The notes under the pieces: generated by a model
Told to the model about the DNA's origin: nothing
Databases searched by the model: none
The model's input: only the letters and a program-made list of their open reading frames with translations
In this document: positions 8,451-18,613 of the stretch, piece by piece
How the letters are laid out: every line of letters starts with the position of its first letter
Numbering within the stretch: the first letter of the stretch is position 1
Position numbers and translations under genes: made by a program
IMG/VR virus record: IMGVR_UViG_3300010885_073914
Span: 1-59,579 of that record
Strand: one strand, 5' to 3'
DNA length: 59,579 nt
Source: a virus

Positions 8451-8921
8451 TTACACAAAACTTAAGCGCCAATTAAAGGTTATTTGCATTTCACTTGTCT
8501 TATTTAAATCAGGGAATGTTACCATGCTGTATAAATCTCCTGAAGACATTTGTAGGGCCATTTCGTTTAAGGCACTGCCATTAGCCTCATTGAATCTTAA
8601 AACGGATGTAAACGTCACCTGGTTAGGCAGGTTAGAATCTACGTTTGAAAGTACAGGTTTTGAAACAACCTCAGTACCAAACAGTCCATTTCTACTTACA
8701 TTAACGTTCTTTTTTGTTCCACTAGCTGTGCCGCCGTCCCCAAATATCATCCTAGATATGTAAAGGTTATATTCTCCTTCAAAAGACCTTGCCAAAGACT
8801 TTGCTAATGCTTGTCTTCCTTTCATAAGTACAGTGTTTTTAAAAGAAAAGTCTTCTTTTCTTCCGTCTATGTACTCTATGGTTCCATTAACATGACCTAA
8901 AGCTTTTATATCTTCATTCAT
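8451..8921 (-). CDS. Conserved-type small virion protein
   Basis: 156 residues. The core NTVLMKGRQALAKSLARSFEG, YISRMIFGDGGT and SRNGLFGT, followed by a beta-rich C-terminus (VTFTSVLRFNEANGSALNEMAL ... ITFNWRLSF), resembles small structural proteins near the baseplate or fibre genes of large marine myoviruses. It overlaps the stop of the upstream P2 I-like gene by 8 bases, so it is translationally coupled. It may connect baseplate and fibre; this is inferred. Confidence 0.6.
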   Translation of the reverse strand: MNEDIKALGHVNGTIEYIDGRKEDFSFKNTVLMKGRQALAKSLARSFEGEYNLYISRMIFGDGGTASGTKKNVNVSRNGLFGTEVVSKPVLSNVDSNLPNQVTFTSVLRFNEANGSALNEMALQMSSGDLYSMVTFPDLNKTSEMQITFNWRLSFV

Positions 8922-11900
8922 TGTTTTCCCTCTTTTTGTATTCTACCGTAAAAGAAACTTCTTCTTCTTGGTTCACTAGATCTTCTACCCCACCCTTTGA
9001 CAGCCCAGAAACTGTGTTTGATCCATTTTCAAGGATATCGCTTGTTATTATTGCCCTTCCATCTCTATCCAAGGTTGGAAATGTGTGTGTAGGTAAGTAT
9101 GTTTTCTGTCCTATAATTGTAGCCTCTTTTTTGTTATATTTTAGTACTTCAAAGTTTACGGAAGACCCACTTAGTCCAAAATACTGCGGTGATCCTGCTA
9201 AAGTCACTACGTCGTCGTTTATTTCATATATCCAATAAGCTATACCATTAATTATAACGATAAAGTTCTCTTTAAAAGAGTTATTTTCAAGTAAATCCCC
9301 ACCGCTATAAGAAGATCCATTTTGGATCCCCAACACCGACTCCGTTGCTCCGCTTTGAAGCTTTAACCCTTTAAAGCTTAAATAACCTATTTTATCTTTT
9401 ACCACCTTTTCTCTCATATCAATCGTAACGCCGTTCATATCACCCTGATCGTAATTTACTAAATAATATTTATCATTTGTGTTCTCCACAACACCAGAAA
9501 CATGGTACTCAACTTCATCGATCTTTTGATAATAATTGTCTCTAAACAAAATGTTCTTTATTGGATGAAACGATGTATCTAAGGAGGTTACGACTCCTCT
9601 TTTTTGTACAATAATTCTTCCTTTGTTTGAGCCTCCAACAGAAACTCCATTGTCTTTTAGCGTCCAAGTTTCTCCTGTTGTGTTAGAAGAAGGTAATAAA
9701 GAGTCGTAGTCTAATACTATTTGTCCGTTAACTATATCTTTTATTGGAAAAGTTCCATAGGAAAGCTCTACATCCCAAGCATACAAAGCCGTCGAATTTT
9801 CTACATCCTTTAAAGTTTTTATTTGTCCTTCATCTACTCCTAAAGTAAAGTCATAGTCTTCATCTGTTATGTAGAACAAACCATCCTGTAGGATATTGCA
9901 AAGGCTGCCGTTTATTGGATCAACTTTATTACTTACATCGAATGTGAATGCACTAGAACTTAAAACGCCTCCATCAAATGGAGAGTCAATAACATTGATA
10001 GGCTCTAGACTTGAAGGGTCTGTTATCTTCAAGGTGTTGCCATCAGAAGACAATACAACAGTATACTCACCCGAAATAGCAGAAGGTTCCTTTACTTCAA
10101 TAAAAGATTTTTCATTGGGAGCTATGCCACAACTGGAGAGAACAACATCCGGACAGAAAACCACCACTTCTTCATTCGAACAAGTTCCTGAGCCTTCATA
10201 AACAGATTCCTCATCAGCCAAATCTGATCGGGTCAGCCCCTCTGTAGGGTAGTTCAACATAATTCTAAAAAAATAATTCTGTGCATGACCAGCAACCATA
10301 AAGTCAGAACCTAAATAATTAACTAGCATCTCCAAGCTTTCTTGGGAGGGTTCTACAAACTCATTTATGCCTCCTATAAAGTTGCATGTGTGCATCATCG
10401 CGTGGAATGGGGTGTTCTCTAAAATTGTACCTTTTACTTCCTCTATTTTTTCATCACTTATTTGCTCAACTTCTACATCGATGTCATAGCTGCTGCTTAT
10501 GCAAGCATAGCACGGGTCTGTAAACGACTTGTCTATATCGCAAGGGTCCAACGAATCTCTGATTGATCCGTTGTACTCTTCCATGTGGTAGATGTTTTCG
10601 CTATAAGGAAATTCTGTTCTTATCTTTCCAAACACTAGCGGATCAAAGAATGGATTCCTTTCTGGAATCAGCACATTGAACATGGGATCATCTTCTCTTA
10701 AAGCACGAACATTCCAGTTTTTAGGTGGATTCTCAAAACTCCTGAACGCTACAAAAGTGTTATTGTTTGTGCTAGTAGCAGCGGCAGAGACCTTTACCGT
10801 TGAGAAGTTTATTATTTCTAATATTTGCACAACATTCGCAAATTCAGGACAAGATATTTTTTGTCCCACTCTAAATTCTGACGATAAAGGAAGACCACTA
10901 ATAACATTAGATCCAGACTTGACTTTTGCCTTTACTATTGATTTGGGATCACGCATGTCTATTAAAGGTAAAAGTCTAATATAGTTTTCTATGTCTTGTT
11001 CACTTGGATCATTTACTTCTCTATACTTGTAAACAATCCTAACCTCATCTCCTTCAACCAGTGGCATGGTTCCTACCCAAGAAAACTTTGTAACACCGTC
11101 TTCTGTATAAAAATCAAAATCAGTTTCATTTATTTCTTCCCATTCTATGTTCTGAGCCGACCTAAACCAGAATTCAAAGTTCGACGACTCTGCCGGAAAT
11201 ATGGGGTTTTTCTCTAAAGTAAACTCTCCATTTTCACCATCGAATACAAAAGACTCCTGCCAGGTTTTTGAAGAAATTACCTGCCATAGATGTGTGAATC
11301 CCTCTAATTTTGCTCCTATGTGTCCAAGGGCTTCTGACAAGCCTCCTTTGGTGCCTTTCTTTTTGTACAAAGGTACCGCTCTTTTAATTTGACCTCTCCA
11401 TCTAGTTGGATCATCAGTTTTCAGTTTTAGGCCAAAATAATTAGATAGATAAGGAAGTAAAAACTCATGAAGCGAGTTAGCGTCCTGCAGATCGACTAGT
11501 TGATTCGCTAAGTCTTCTAAAGACTTAAACCCAGAAGCAATAGACTTATTAGTACGTGAAATAACGTCAGGCGATACATCGCCAGAAGATATTTGCGTTT
11601 TAAACATTTCGGGAAGATATCTGTCTAGCAAAGTTTCATATTTGTTTTCTTTTGTATAATGACTAGGCAAAGAAGTTGTTGTTTGCGTGTCGCTCTCAAG
11701 ATAAAACCTTGTCTGGTTCGATAAAGAGTCCCCAGCAGGCAAAGGCTTCCAAGTCCAACAAATGAAGTAGTCGCCTTCTCTTGCTTTTTTCGGTTCCCAT
11801 ATATATTTGAACTTACATGTGTCTGTGTTTTCTATAATTGCATTGTCTGTGTCCGTTGATAACCAAGCTGGATAGTCATTTGTTCCTATCACTGCTATGG

Positions 11901-12126
11901 GCTCGGCTTCCCTAAAGTAAAACTCAGTTTGATATTTGTCATCTCCTACTTTTTCTTCGTATTTCCTTAAGTTGCCGCTCGAATAGTCTCTAGAAACAAA
12001 ATAAATTGTTAGCCTGCTTACCTCGTAGGGATTAGACAACAGAGAACCTCCTGCATTTGGCGTTTCTAGCTCAAATACAATTTTGTCTGTTATAGTTGGG
12101 TTCTCGCTTGTTTTTTTTTCATTCAT
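8914..12126 (-). CDS. Baseplate wedge protein with P2 gpI-like domain
   Basis: I choose ATG 12126, which overlaps the upstream stop (TGA at 12121-12119); a TTG four codons earlier is possible. About 1070 residues. After an N-terminal beta domain, residues ~165-290 match P2 tail protein I: RYLPEMFK, SLEDLANQLVDLQDANSLHE, LLPYLSNYFGLKL, RWRGQIKRAVPLYKKKGT and GGLSEALGHIGA. The remaining ~780 residues are beta-rich and hold many Asp/Gly/Ser loops, much longer than P2 gpI (about 180 residues). The gp25-gp6-I order seen here is that of P2-type tails. It probably forms the outer wedge that carries fibres, the role of T4 gp7. Confidence 0.8.
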   Translation of the reverse strand: MNEKKTSENPTITDKIVFELETPNAGGSLLSNPYEVSRLTIYFVSRDYSSGNLRKYEEKVGDDKYQTEFYFREAEPIAVIGTNDYPAWLSTDTDNAIIENTDTCKFKYIWEPKKAREGDYFICWTWKPLPAGDSLSNQTRFYLESDTQTTTSLPSHYTKENKYETLLDRYLPEMFKTQISSGDVSPDVISRTNKSIASGFKSLEDLANQLVDLQDANSLHEFLLPYLSNYFGLKLKTDDPTRWRGQIKRAVPLYKKKGTKGGLSEALGHIGAKLEGFTHLWQVISSKTWQESFVFDGENGEFTLEKNPIFPAESSNFEFWFRSAQNIEWEEINETDFDFYTEDGVTKFSWVGTMPLVEGDEVRIVYKYREVNDPSEQDIENYIRLLPLIDMRDPKSIVKAKVKSGSNVISGLPLSSEFRVGQKISCPEFANVVQILEIINFSTVKVSAAATSTNNNTFVAFRSFENPPKNWNVRALREDDPMFNVLIPERNPFFDPLVFGKIRTEFPYSENIYHMEEYNGSIRDSLDPCDIDKSFTDPCYACISSSYDIDVEVEQISDEKIEEVKGTILENTPFHAMMHTCNFIGGINEFVEPSQESLEMLVNYLGSDFMVAGHAQNYFFRIMLNYPTEGLTRSDLADEESVYEGSGTCSNEEVVVFCPDVVLSSCGIAPNEKSFIEVKEPSAISGEYTVVLSSDGNTLKITDPSSLEPINVIDSPFDGGVLSSSAFTFDVSNKVDPINGSLCNILQDGLFYITDEDYDFTLGVDEGQIKTLKDVENSTALYAWDVELSYGTFPIKDIVNGQIVLDYDSLLPSSNTTGETWTLKDNGVSVGGSNKGRIIVQKRGVVTSLDTSFHPIKNILFRDNYYQKIDEVEYHVSGVVENTNDKYYLVNYDQGDMNGVTIDMREKVVKDKIGYLSFKGLKLQSGATESVLGIQNGSSYSGGDLLENNSFKENFIVIINGIAYWIYEINDDVVTLAGSPQYFGLSGSSVNFEVLKYNKKEATIIGQKTYLPTHTFPTLDRDGRAIITSDILENGSNTVSGLSKGGVEDLVNQEEEVSFTVEYKKRENNE

Positions 12127-13672
12127 AGTTGAACTCAATGCTTATTATATCTGGTCTTATTATTTGTCTGTAATTAGTTACAACATAAGTACCACTGTTG
12201 TTGGGATCATCGGTAGAGAGCATAACCTCTATCCTTATTATTTCTTTTATATCATTAATAGCCTTGATTATATCAACGTCTTTTACGTTTTGATCATATT
12301 CCCAATTGTTTAATGAAAAGAATTTATTCACTCTATTTTCTACTTTTATCCTTATTTCGCTTTCAAACTTTCTATAAAATCTATCCATTATTACATCTAT
12401 CGATACGTCAAGATTAATGATCTCTCCATTTTTTATACATACATGATCTGTGACCATTTTTAGCTCATCCATCCTCTGGTTTAGATCGTTCTTTAGCTCG
12501 TCAGAAGCTACTTTAAGTTTATCTGTTCCGTCTAAAGCCAAAACATAAAGGTCTATTATGTTCCCAGAGCAACCGTAGTTTCTTAGCACGGCATTAGATT
12601 TACCTATTTGTCCATGATAAGGAGTGGCAAATTGATCAGCTACAGTTTTGTAGTCTAAACCTGTGACTGCTCTATTCTGAACTCTTATCCATTTGGGAAG
12701 CTTATATCTGATGTCTTCTATTGTGTCTCCATCATATCCGTTGCTTCCTCGCGTGTAATTTGAAAAAGTTACTGGGACAGGGTACTCAACTCCAGCGGTG
12801 TTTATAATTGTTTGTTTTGTTACAGTATTACTTACAAGGTTTCCAACTGAACCGCCTCCTTGTCGATATACAACCCTAATTAAACTGCCTTGAGAAGGTA
12901 TCAGTCCAGCTCGATTATTGCCGAATATAACAAAGGCCTGATAAGCCGAGTCAAATTCAACTCTATATTCTCTTCTTGGTTGAGAGTCTGTAAAGTATTC
13001 TACCCTTTCCCATTCTACGCCATCAACAAAAACCCTAATAGAATCGTATATTACAGGGCTATCAATTAATGTTAAAGTTTGTGATATTGTTCCACTGCTT
13101 ACTGTCTCTCTTGTTCTAGTTCTGCCTTCTAATCCTATAACGCTAGCATTTGCAATGGCACCAGCAGGTATGATTATGTCCCTATCAAATATAGGAACAT
13201 TTTTTGAATCAGCTGGATATAATTCTATGTATATTCTGGTGTCGCCCGCATTAACAGAAAGATCGAATGGAGCTGGTATCACTAGATCTGTTAATATTGG
13301 ATTGTTTAAACTTGCTGTCCAAAGAGAAGAAGCAGCTATTGGTGGTTGTGGCTGAAAACCTACAAGTTTTGCTAGTCTAAATGCATTGTCTATTTCTGTT
13401 ACTGTGTCTATGAAAACCTCATTGGCTATTTGATCTATTTTAAAGCTTAAAGTATCAGCTATAAAAGCCCAGTTTTCTATTAGCATTAAACCTAAAGACG
13501 ACTCTACAAAATCTGTAAAATCAGCCGGAAATTTTTGTCTAATATAATCTATCAACCTGGTCTTCATGGACCAGAAGTCTTGGTTGGTATAGTTTAAATT
13601 AAATATATTTGGGGTTTTAATTGCGTTAGACTGTGCGTAAGGACTAACGTCAAAAGGGCAATTTTCAGTCAT
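12119..13672 (-). CDS. Baseplate wedge protein, gp6 / baseplate J family
   Basis: 517 residues. Typical of T4 gp6 and P2 gpJ proteins: DFWSMKTRLIDYIRQKFP near residue 32, the helix LMLIENWAFIADTLSFKIDQIANEVFI, and then beta domains with LTLIDSPVIYDSIRVFVDGVEW and VIFGNNRAGLIPSQGSLIRVVYR. These proteins form the ring of wedges around the hub that dilates on contraction. The start lies 8 bases inside the gp25-like gene, and the stop overlaps the next ATG. The family call is firm. Confidence 0.9.
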   Translation of the reverse strand: MTENCPFDVSPYAQSNAIKTPNIFNLNYTNQDFWSMKTRLIDYIRQKFPADFTDFVESSLGLMLIENWAFIADTLSFKIDQIANEVFIDTVTEIDNAFRLAKLVGFQPQPPIAASSLWTASLNNPILTDLVIPAPFDLSVNAGDTRIYIELYPADSKNVPIFDRDIIIPAGAIANASVIGLEGRTRTRETVSSGTISQTLTLIDSPVIYDSIRVFVDGVEWERVEYFTDSQPRREYRVEFDSAYQAFVIFGNNRAGLIPSQGSLIRVVYRQGGGSVGNLVSNTVTKQTIINTAGVEYPVPVTFSNYTRGSNGYDGDTIEDIRYKLPKWIRVQNRAVTGLDYKTVADQFATPYHGQIGKSNAVLRNYGCSGNIIDLYVLALDGTDKLKVASDELKNDLNQRMDELKMVTDHVCIKNGEIINLDVSIDVIMDRFYRKFESEIRIKVENRVNKFFSLNNWEYDQNVKDVDIIKAINDIKEIIRIEVMLSTDDPNNSGTYVVTNYRQIIRPDIISIEFNYE

Positions 13673-14099
13673 TTATACCTCCTGGTAAAGGCACTTCCAG
13701 TGTTAGCTCTTGAACGCTTTGTATCTCATTTGGATCAACAAAAATTATTCTTATGGCTAATAAGTGGTCGATTTGGCTTTTGTCATCTAATGGATTTAAA
13801 GCACCTTCATCGACTTTAGTTAGTACTTCTACCTGTTTTAATGCTATTCTTGGTTCCCACTGTTTAATTGAGTTAATTATTACATTTCTTGCCTCTGATA
13901 TTAGCCTTGGATCGTTGGGCTCAAAAATAAGCTTTTTAAGGGGTGTTCCAAACCTCGGATTCATAACTCTTTCACCCGGATTGGTCAATAAAAGTATTAA
14001 TAAATCTGATTTTATTTGATCGACGTCCTGTGACTGAGAAGAAAAGTATCCTCTTACTGTTTTTTGTACTGGATAAGGGAAACCTAAAAATTTAGCCAT
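13665..14099 (-). CDS. Baseplate wedge protein, gp25 / P2 W family
   Basis: 144 residues from ATG 14099 (MAKFLGFPYPV). A TAGGAG ribosome-binding site 5 bases before this ATG decides the start; the upstream GTG at 14114 would place that site inside the gene. The hallmark of the family is clear: LLTNPGERVMNPRFGTPL followed by FEPNDPRL and a helix ending in INSIKQWEPRI. gp25-like proteins join wedge to sheath and set up sheath polymerisation. The fold is lysozyme-like by name only, with no catalytic function expected. Confidence 0.92.
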   Translation of the reverse strand: MAKFLGFPYPVQKTVRGYFSSQSQDVDQIKSDLLILLLTNPGERVMNPRFGTPLKKLIFEPNDPRLISEARNVIINSIKQWEPRIALKQVEVLTKVDEGALNPLDDKSQIDHLLAIRIIFVDPNEIQSVQELTLEVPLPGGIND

Positions 14100-14107
14100 A
14101 CTATCTC

Positions 14108-16201
14108 CTAACACTTAGCAAAAGGTTTAAACATAAATATTGATACCGGACTTCCATTGCATGAGCTAGCAATAACTCTATTGCTTAAGCACACACATCC
14201 TTTGCATATGTCATAGACCAAAATAGGTGCCGGGCACGGGCCAAATCCGCTATCATCCCCCGGAGCGGGACACTCGTTTCCAGCCAATAAAAAGATGTAC
14301 TCTTTAGCAAGGAATAGATGGCTTTTTTCTGTCACATTAAGATATACATCTTTTGTATACACTAGTTTAAGTTTAGATATTATTTCAATCATATTAGAAG
14401 GCCTGCTGCAGCCACCTATGTCTCCCACCACAGTTATATGATCGTCTGTTGTAAGCACGACATAATTACCAGCTACTCTTAAAAAGACTAGACCAGGTCC
14501 ACTGGGTGCTTCTTGATATCTGTGTATATGAGGACCTCTGCAGTTGTCTTTGTGTGGACAGAATATTTGGATGTATTGCTGCTGAGTAGACTTTTGATCG
14601 AAGTCATCACCAAAATGCATTTCTAATCCATAACCTGTTCTTATTCTTACAAAAGCTTTGTTTGCATTTGGTATTGGTATGCCACCATCTTTTTTACAAG
14701 GGCTGCATTGCTTGTTGGTATTGTCTACCATGTCTATGGTGTGATTGCTGGTAGACTGTAGATGAATACCTCTTTTTTCACCCGCTTCGCATTCCGGCAC
14801 TGTGTGATCATTCAATTCTATCTTATTACCAGTGGCAGTTAGTATTCTTATGAAGTTAGTATCTTCTCTTACGCAAGGTTTACAGTCTAACTCTACGTCG
14901 CTCATTTCTATTCTATGGCCTGTCGCAGACTGCCAATAAGTTCTACCTTCATAAAGATTTGTACAACCAAAGTCGAACTCTCTTTCCCATATTGGATCTC
15001 CAAAAGGCTCTGCAACTGAGTCGTCCATTACAAACGTGTGTCCGGACATAGACATAAATTGGATGCCTGACTGAGGAAGGTCTACGGTGGGATTTTGTGG
15101 AGTATTTGGTCCTCTGTAGGGCCTGCATTCTTGTCTATGCTTGAAGTATGGATTAGATCCAACTTGAGATTTCTTGTACGTAGATCCTTCTGCACTAGTG
15201 GATGGATGCCCTCCTATTATTTTATCATTGCTTTTTGTGCCACATGGACCACCCTTGTCGCATGATGTATTTTCTTTTTTTGTTCCTTCTTTGGGAGTTA
15301 TATCCTTAGCGTTGGCAACCTGCTCCGCAGTTGGATTCGGCACGCCTGTGTCTGATCCTGCTGCAACACCTTCCACGCAGCTTGTGTCTCCATAACTTAC
15401 TGTTCCTCCGCACTGAGGATTTGCCCATTGACCGGCATAATGCAAATGATCATCTTTTAGCATTATCCAATTACCGCAACTCGACATTATTTCAAATCTT
15501 TTCCACTTTCTGTTACATTTGGGGTCTCCGTCTACCATTTTAATGGTGTGCTTTTCTGGTGTTCGGAAACCATATATGTTTGGATAGGTTATTAGCTTTT
15601 GAGCCTCAGGCTTTTCTGCAAAGTCAACAACTGTGTTTAAGTCATAACCGTTATAGTTTTCTGTGTTCCATGGCGGAAAGACCTGCGAACCATCATCAGG
15701 ACCCACCATGTAGCCTTTTCTATGCCCCTCAGAAACTTTATAGTATTCTTCTATGTTGATGCCCCAATTGTGGTTTCCGTCTGGGCCTCTGTTTCTGTGC
15801 CAAGCTGTTCCTATGTAATATGCTGATTGTCTGTTTCCATTTTCAAATACTATGCACAAAGTGCTCCCTGCTGGCGGCACCCATGTTAAGCCGCAATCAT
15901 CAAAACCTCCCATCGATGAAACAGGAAAGGCCCAAGGATATTCTTTTATTGGCCTCTTTGGGTCATGGAATATTGGACAATACCATCTAACTCTGTTTTG
16001 CTTCCATATGTCTATGGTTTCGAGACATAAAGCGGTATACATGCCAAATTGCATTTGTGGCTGTTCTACAACTGTAGAGTTTGCCACCAACTCGGCTTTT
16101 ACCACTCCTTTCATCTCATAGTTTATATTTCCTAATCTGTTTTCTAAAGATGCTATTCTTTTAGTTAACTTTTCTATGTCTCTTTCTGTGATTATACCCA
16201 T
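14108..16201 (-). CDS. Baseplate central spike protein, gp5-like OB domain
   Basis: 697 residues. A short N-terminal coiled coil (ITERDIEKLTKRIASLENRLG) precedes a gp5/gpV-type OB domain at about residues 75-165: RVRWYCPIF, FPVSSMGGFDDCGLTWVPP, STLCIVFENGN and YYIGTAWH. The rest has repeated H-x-I/F-x-M-x-D units (KHTIKMVDGD, GHTFVMDD, GHRIEMSD, NKIELND, NHTIDMVDN), as expected for a beta-helical spike; unusually many Cys lie between them. No lysozyme domain like that of T4 gp5 is visible. It caps the tail tube and punctures the envelope. It lies between the hub and gp25-like genes. Confidence 0.85.
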   Translation of the reverse strand: MGIITERDIEKLTKRIASLENRLGNINYEMKGVVKAELVANSTVVEQPQMQFGMYTALCLETIDIWKQNRVRWYCPIFHDPKRPIKEYPWAFPVSSMGGFDDCGLTWVPPAGSTLCIVFENGNRQSAYYIGTAWHRNRGPDGNHNWGINIEEYYKVSEGHRKGYMVGPDDGSQVFPPWNTENYNGYDLNTVVDFAEKPEAQKLITYPNIYGFRTPEKHTIKMVDGDPKCNRKWKRFEIMSSCGNWIMLKDDHLHYAGQWANPQCGGTVSYGDTSCVEGVAAGSDTGVPNPTAEQVANAKDITPKEGTKKENTSCDKGGPCGTKSNDKIIGGHPSTSAEGSTYKKSQVGSNPYFKHRQECRPYRGPNTPQNPTVDLPQSGIQFMSMSGHTFVMDDSVAEPFGDPIWEREFDFGCTNLYEGRTYWQSATGHRIEMSDVELDCKPCVREDTNFIRILTATGNKIELNDHTVPECEAGEKRGIHLQSTSNHTIDMVDNTNKQCSPCKKDGGIPIPNANKAFVRIRTGYGLEMHFGDDFDQKSTQQQYIQIFCPHKDNCRGPHIHRYQEAPSGPGLVFLRVAGNYVVLTTDDHITVVGDIGGCSRPSNMIEIISKLKLVYTKDVYLNVTEKSHLFLAKEYIFLLAGNECPAPGDDSGFGPCPAPILVYDICKGCVCLSNRVIASSCNGSPVSIFMFKPFAKC

Positions 16202-16210
16202 AATTTGACC

Positions 16211-17737
16211 TTATTTCTTTGGTTCTGCTGCACTTGCTTCCAGCGGATATTCGTTTCCGCATCCACCTATAGGTTCTCCTGCAGGTATGTTTACGTTTGG
16301 AGCATCCAATCTAACCTTAAATGTAGTAACATAGGACCCCATATTTATTTGATGATCTACTCCCAGTATCATCCACCTCTTGTTGCTTAATATTGGGTTG
16401 CAGTCTGGTTGTTGTATCCATGTGCAGCTACCACCGTCAATTCCGGCACCCTCGCCTGCTCCGCCTTCAAAATAATATGGATCTATTACTACTATTGACA
16501 TAAATCTTCCTGTATAAAATACTGGATTTACATATTTTGGATCTCCAAATATTTTTAGTTCTGCTTCTATTGGTTTTATCATCTGTTCCCAAGGCTTATT
16601 GGCTTCATTTTGTATGGAGAAGCTTTCCATGGTTTTTTCTCCCGATTCATTTGGATCACTCCACAACCATCGGTCATTAGGTTGATTTTGTGAGGTTTGT
16701 GTTCCTGTATTTTGTATTGGCTGCATTTCTTTTGATTTTACATCTTTACCTGAATTTCCACTTGCAGAACCAGCTGAGGTTCCGCCGCTTCCGGCATTGG
16801 CCCCTAAAGGCCATTCAACCTGAGGAGCAAACGATAAAACAGGAGACTTATTTCCGCCATTAACTATAAAAGTTCCTATGTTGAGCTCCGTGTCACAACA
16901 TTTTTTGTTAACAGGATCTTCTTGAAATACTATCCTTTTTTCGCATGGATCCCATACTATTAATACTCCAAGTTTCTCTTGGGTCTTTACATTGTTTAAC
17001 CATTTTCTAGCACAAGCCACATTGCTTTCTTGCTCTGGAGCCCAAACAGACTTTGGACCTTCTGGTCCGCCATCGGAGTTTGCAAAGTCGAACTCACCGG
17101 TTTTGTCTTTATTCAAAAATATTGGGGTTCTGGACTCTGGATCTTTTGTAGTGAATAGATCTCTTAGAGCTGTTTTTAAAGGAGCTTTGTTAGATTCGTC
17201 GCCAATAGCTTTTTCTAGTCTTGCATCAAAAGACCTTACAAAAATATCCTGTGCTTCAAATATAAACTTGATAATTCCATTATCAAAAGTAGTTTGAATG
17301 TTTTTAGGCAAAAACCACAGCTCACCACCACCGTCCCCGCAGCTACTTCTAGATTCATTTGTAATTACATCGGTGTTACCATCGCATGTTTTAACCACCC
17401 AACCAAATTTTGCTTTACAAGAATTAACACCCGTAACCGCCGATAGAGCCTTTGTTATATCAGCGTTTAATCCTTTGACTATATTTTTGTATAGAATTCC
17501 TCCTTCGTCTACTATTTCTACTTTTATTCCACACCCACCTTGTCCCATTGTAGTTCCATACTGAAAAGACTGTATTGCAGCATGGTTCTGGACCTCGGGT
17601 GAAGATCGATTACCCGTCAATAAAACAACGTTTCCCCCAACTGTTAGTTCTACATAAGGAGTGTAAACAGCACCGTCTATTGGATGCTGCTCTTCGTTAC
17701 ACATATATTCTGATATACAAGATATTTCTGGTTCCAT
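16211..17737 (-). CDS. Baseplate hub protein, gp27/gpD-like
   Basis: 508 residues. The N-terminal half starts with a beta domain (PYVELTVGGNVVLLTGN) and GCGIKVEIVDEGG. The C-terminal part has KPIEAELKIFGDPKY followed by FMSIVVIDPYYF and RWMILGVDHQINMGSYVTTF, the pattern of hub proteins whose last domain ends in a tube-like barrel. A Gly/Ser/Gln-rich linker is at residues ~315-350. Its place between the LysM/gp53-like gene and the spike gene is the canonical hub position. The hub joins the sixfold tube to the trimeric spike. Confidence 0.75.
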   Translation of the reverse strand: MEPEISCISEYMCNEEQHPIDGAVYTPYVELTVGGNVVLLTGNRSSPEVQNHAAIQSFQYGTTMGQGGCGIKVEIVDEGGILYKNIVKGLNADITKALSAVTGVNSCKAKFGWVVKTCDGNTDVITNESRSSCGDGGGELWFLPKNIQTTFDNGIIKFIFEAQDIFVRSFDARLEKAIGDESNKAPLKTALRDLFTTKDPESRTPIFLNKDKTGEFDFANSDGGPEGPKSVWAPEQESNVACARKWLNNVKTQEKLGVLIVWDPCEKRIVFQEDPVNKKCCDTELNIGTFIVNGGNKSPVLSFAPQVEWPLGANAGSGGTSAGSASGNSGKDVKSKEMQPIQNTGTQTSQNQPNDRWLWSDPNESGEKTMESFSIQNEANKPWEQMIKPIEAELKIFGDPKYVNPVFYTGRFMSIVVIDPYYFEGGAGEGAGIDGGSCTWIQQPDCNPILSNKRWMILGVDHQINMGSYVTTFKVRLDAPNVNIPAGEPIGGCGNEYPLEASAAEPKK

Positions 17738-17739
17738 TT

Positions 17740-18078
17740 TTAAGCCAATAAAGAGTTAGGAAGTTTAAGATTTAATCCGGCCTTAAAGTCAAATATGTCT
17801 TTTATGTTGTTGTACTCCATGACACGCCACCAAAAGTCAGGTGTTCCGTAAACTTTTGCTGATACTAGATCTGGTCTGTATTCGGTTCCTGGTGTGACTA
17901 CATAAAACTTTGTTTTAAGACCTGTGTTTTTTGGTTGATTATTTTGTTTCTTTTTATAAGTTGCGAAAGTTAGAAGTTTGTTTTCTGTGTAGTACACAAC
18001 GTTAGAACTAGCATATCTGCTAGATACGGGAACAAATCTTCTAGGGTCTATGTTTGTTTCTTCTATATGATTAGCCAT
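17740..18078 (-). CDS. Baseplate protein with LysM-like fold, gp53-like
   Basis: 112 residues. The C-terminal half reads FYVVTPGTEYRPDLVSAKVY, then GTPDFWWRVMEYNNIKDIFD and GLNLKLP, the signature of the LysM-like domain shared by T4 gp53 and small hub or wedge proteins of contractile tails. The two Trp in DFWWRVM are typical. It likely clamps neighbouring baseplate wedges or bridges the tube and the hub. It is separated by 2-3 bases from its neighbours on both sides. Confidence 0.82.
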   Translation of the reverse strand: MANHIEETNIDPRRFVPVSSRYASSNVVYYTENKLLTFATYKKKQNNQPKNTGLKTKFYVVTPGTEYRPDLVSAKVYGTPDFWWRVMEYNNIKDIFDFKAGLNLKLPNSLLA

Positions 18079-18080
18079 TT

Positions 18081-18599
18081 TTAGATATCTCCTATTATGT
18101 CTGAAGTTATTGGCAAACTAGTTTGGTCATATACCACATCAAACTGAAGGTCTATATCTAGCTTGTACGGTATCATCCAAGATTGTTCCCAAGGAACTGA
18201 TGTGTCAAATTTTATACTGTAGCTTTTAAGCACACAGCATAACTCTCCACCCGATAACAGACTTCCGCATTTAAGCCTACACAGTGGAGGAGGATGTCCC
18301 GACATATTTTCGGGATAGCAAGCACTCTGCAAGGTTCTTATGTAACCCAGATAAGTCTCAGGGTCCTCTGTCTTCTTTATAATCCAGTGACATGTCCAAG
18401 ATATTGTTCTTAGCTCTCCGTTCGCAAATATAACGAAAGGAGATGTTCTTCCTATTGCGTTTTCATTCGTGTAATTTGCACTTTTTGAGTCAGAAATGTC
18501 CGGCAATATTGTCATTGGTATTGTTGCGTAATTTACCACTTCAATATAGCATTCATCTATTTCTACTAAATCTCCGCCTGGTATTGTAGCTTTTGTCAT
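18081..18599 (-). CDS. Tail tube initiator / hub adaptor-like protein
   Basis: 172 residues preceded by an AGAGG ribosome-binding site. The central pattern IPMTILPDISDSKSANYTNE, GRTSPFVIFANGELRTISWT and IDLQFDVVYD resembles the small beta proteins that sit between tape measure and LysM genes in P2-, Mu- and injection-type tails and shape the last tube ring. Six Cys are present at ~92-122, unusual for a cytoplasmic tail protein. The role is inferred from order and beta pattern. Confidence 0.55.
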   Translation of the reverse strand: MTKATIPGGDLVEIDECYIEVVNYATIPMTILPDISDSKSANYTNENAIGRTSPFVIFANGELRTISWTCHWIIKKTEDPETYLGYIRTLQSACYPENMSGHPPPLCRLKCGSLLSGGELCCVLKSYSIKFDTSVPWEQSWMIPYKLDIDLQFDVVYDQTSLPITSDIIGDI

Positions 18600-18613
18600 T
18601 TAACCTCTAATTA

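Noticed and set aside
14108-16201. Lysozyme domain in the gp5-like spike
   Set aside because: No E-x(8)-D/C-x(5)-T lysozyme signature was seen; only the OB and beta-repeat parts are visible.
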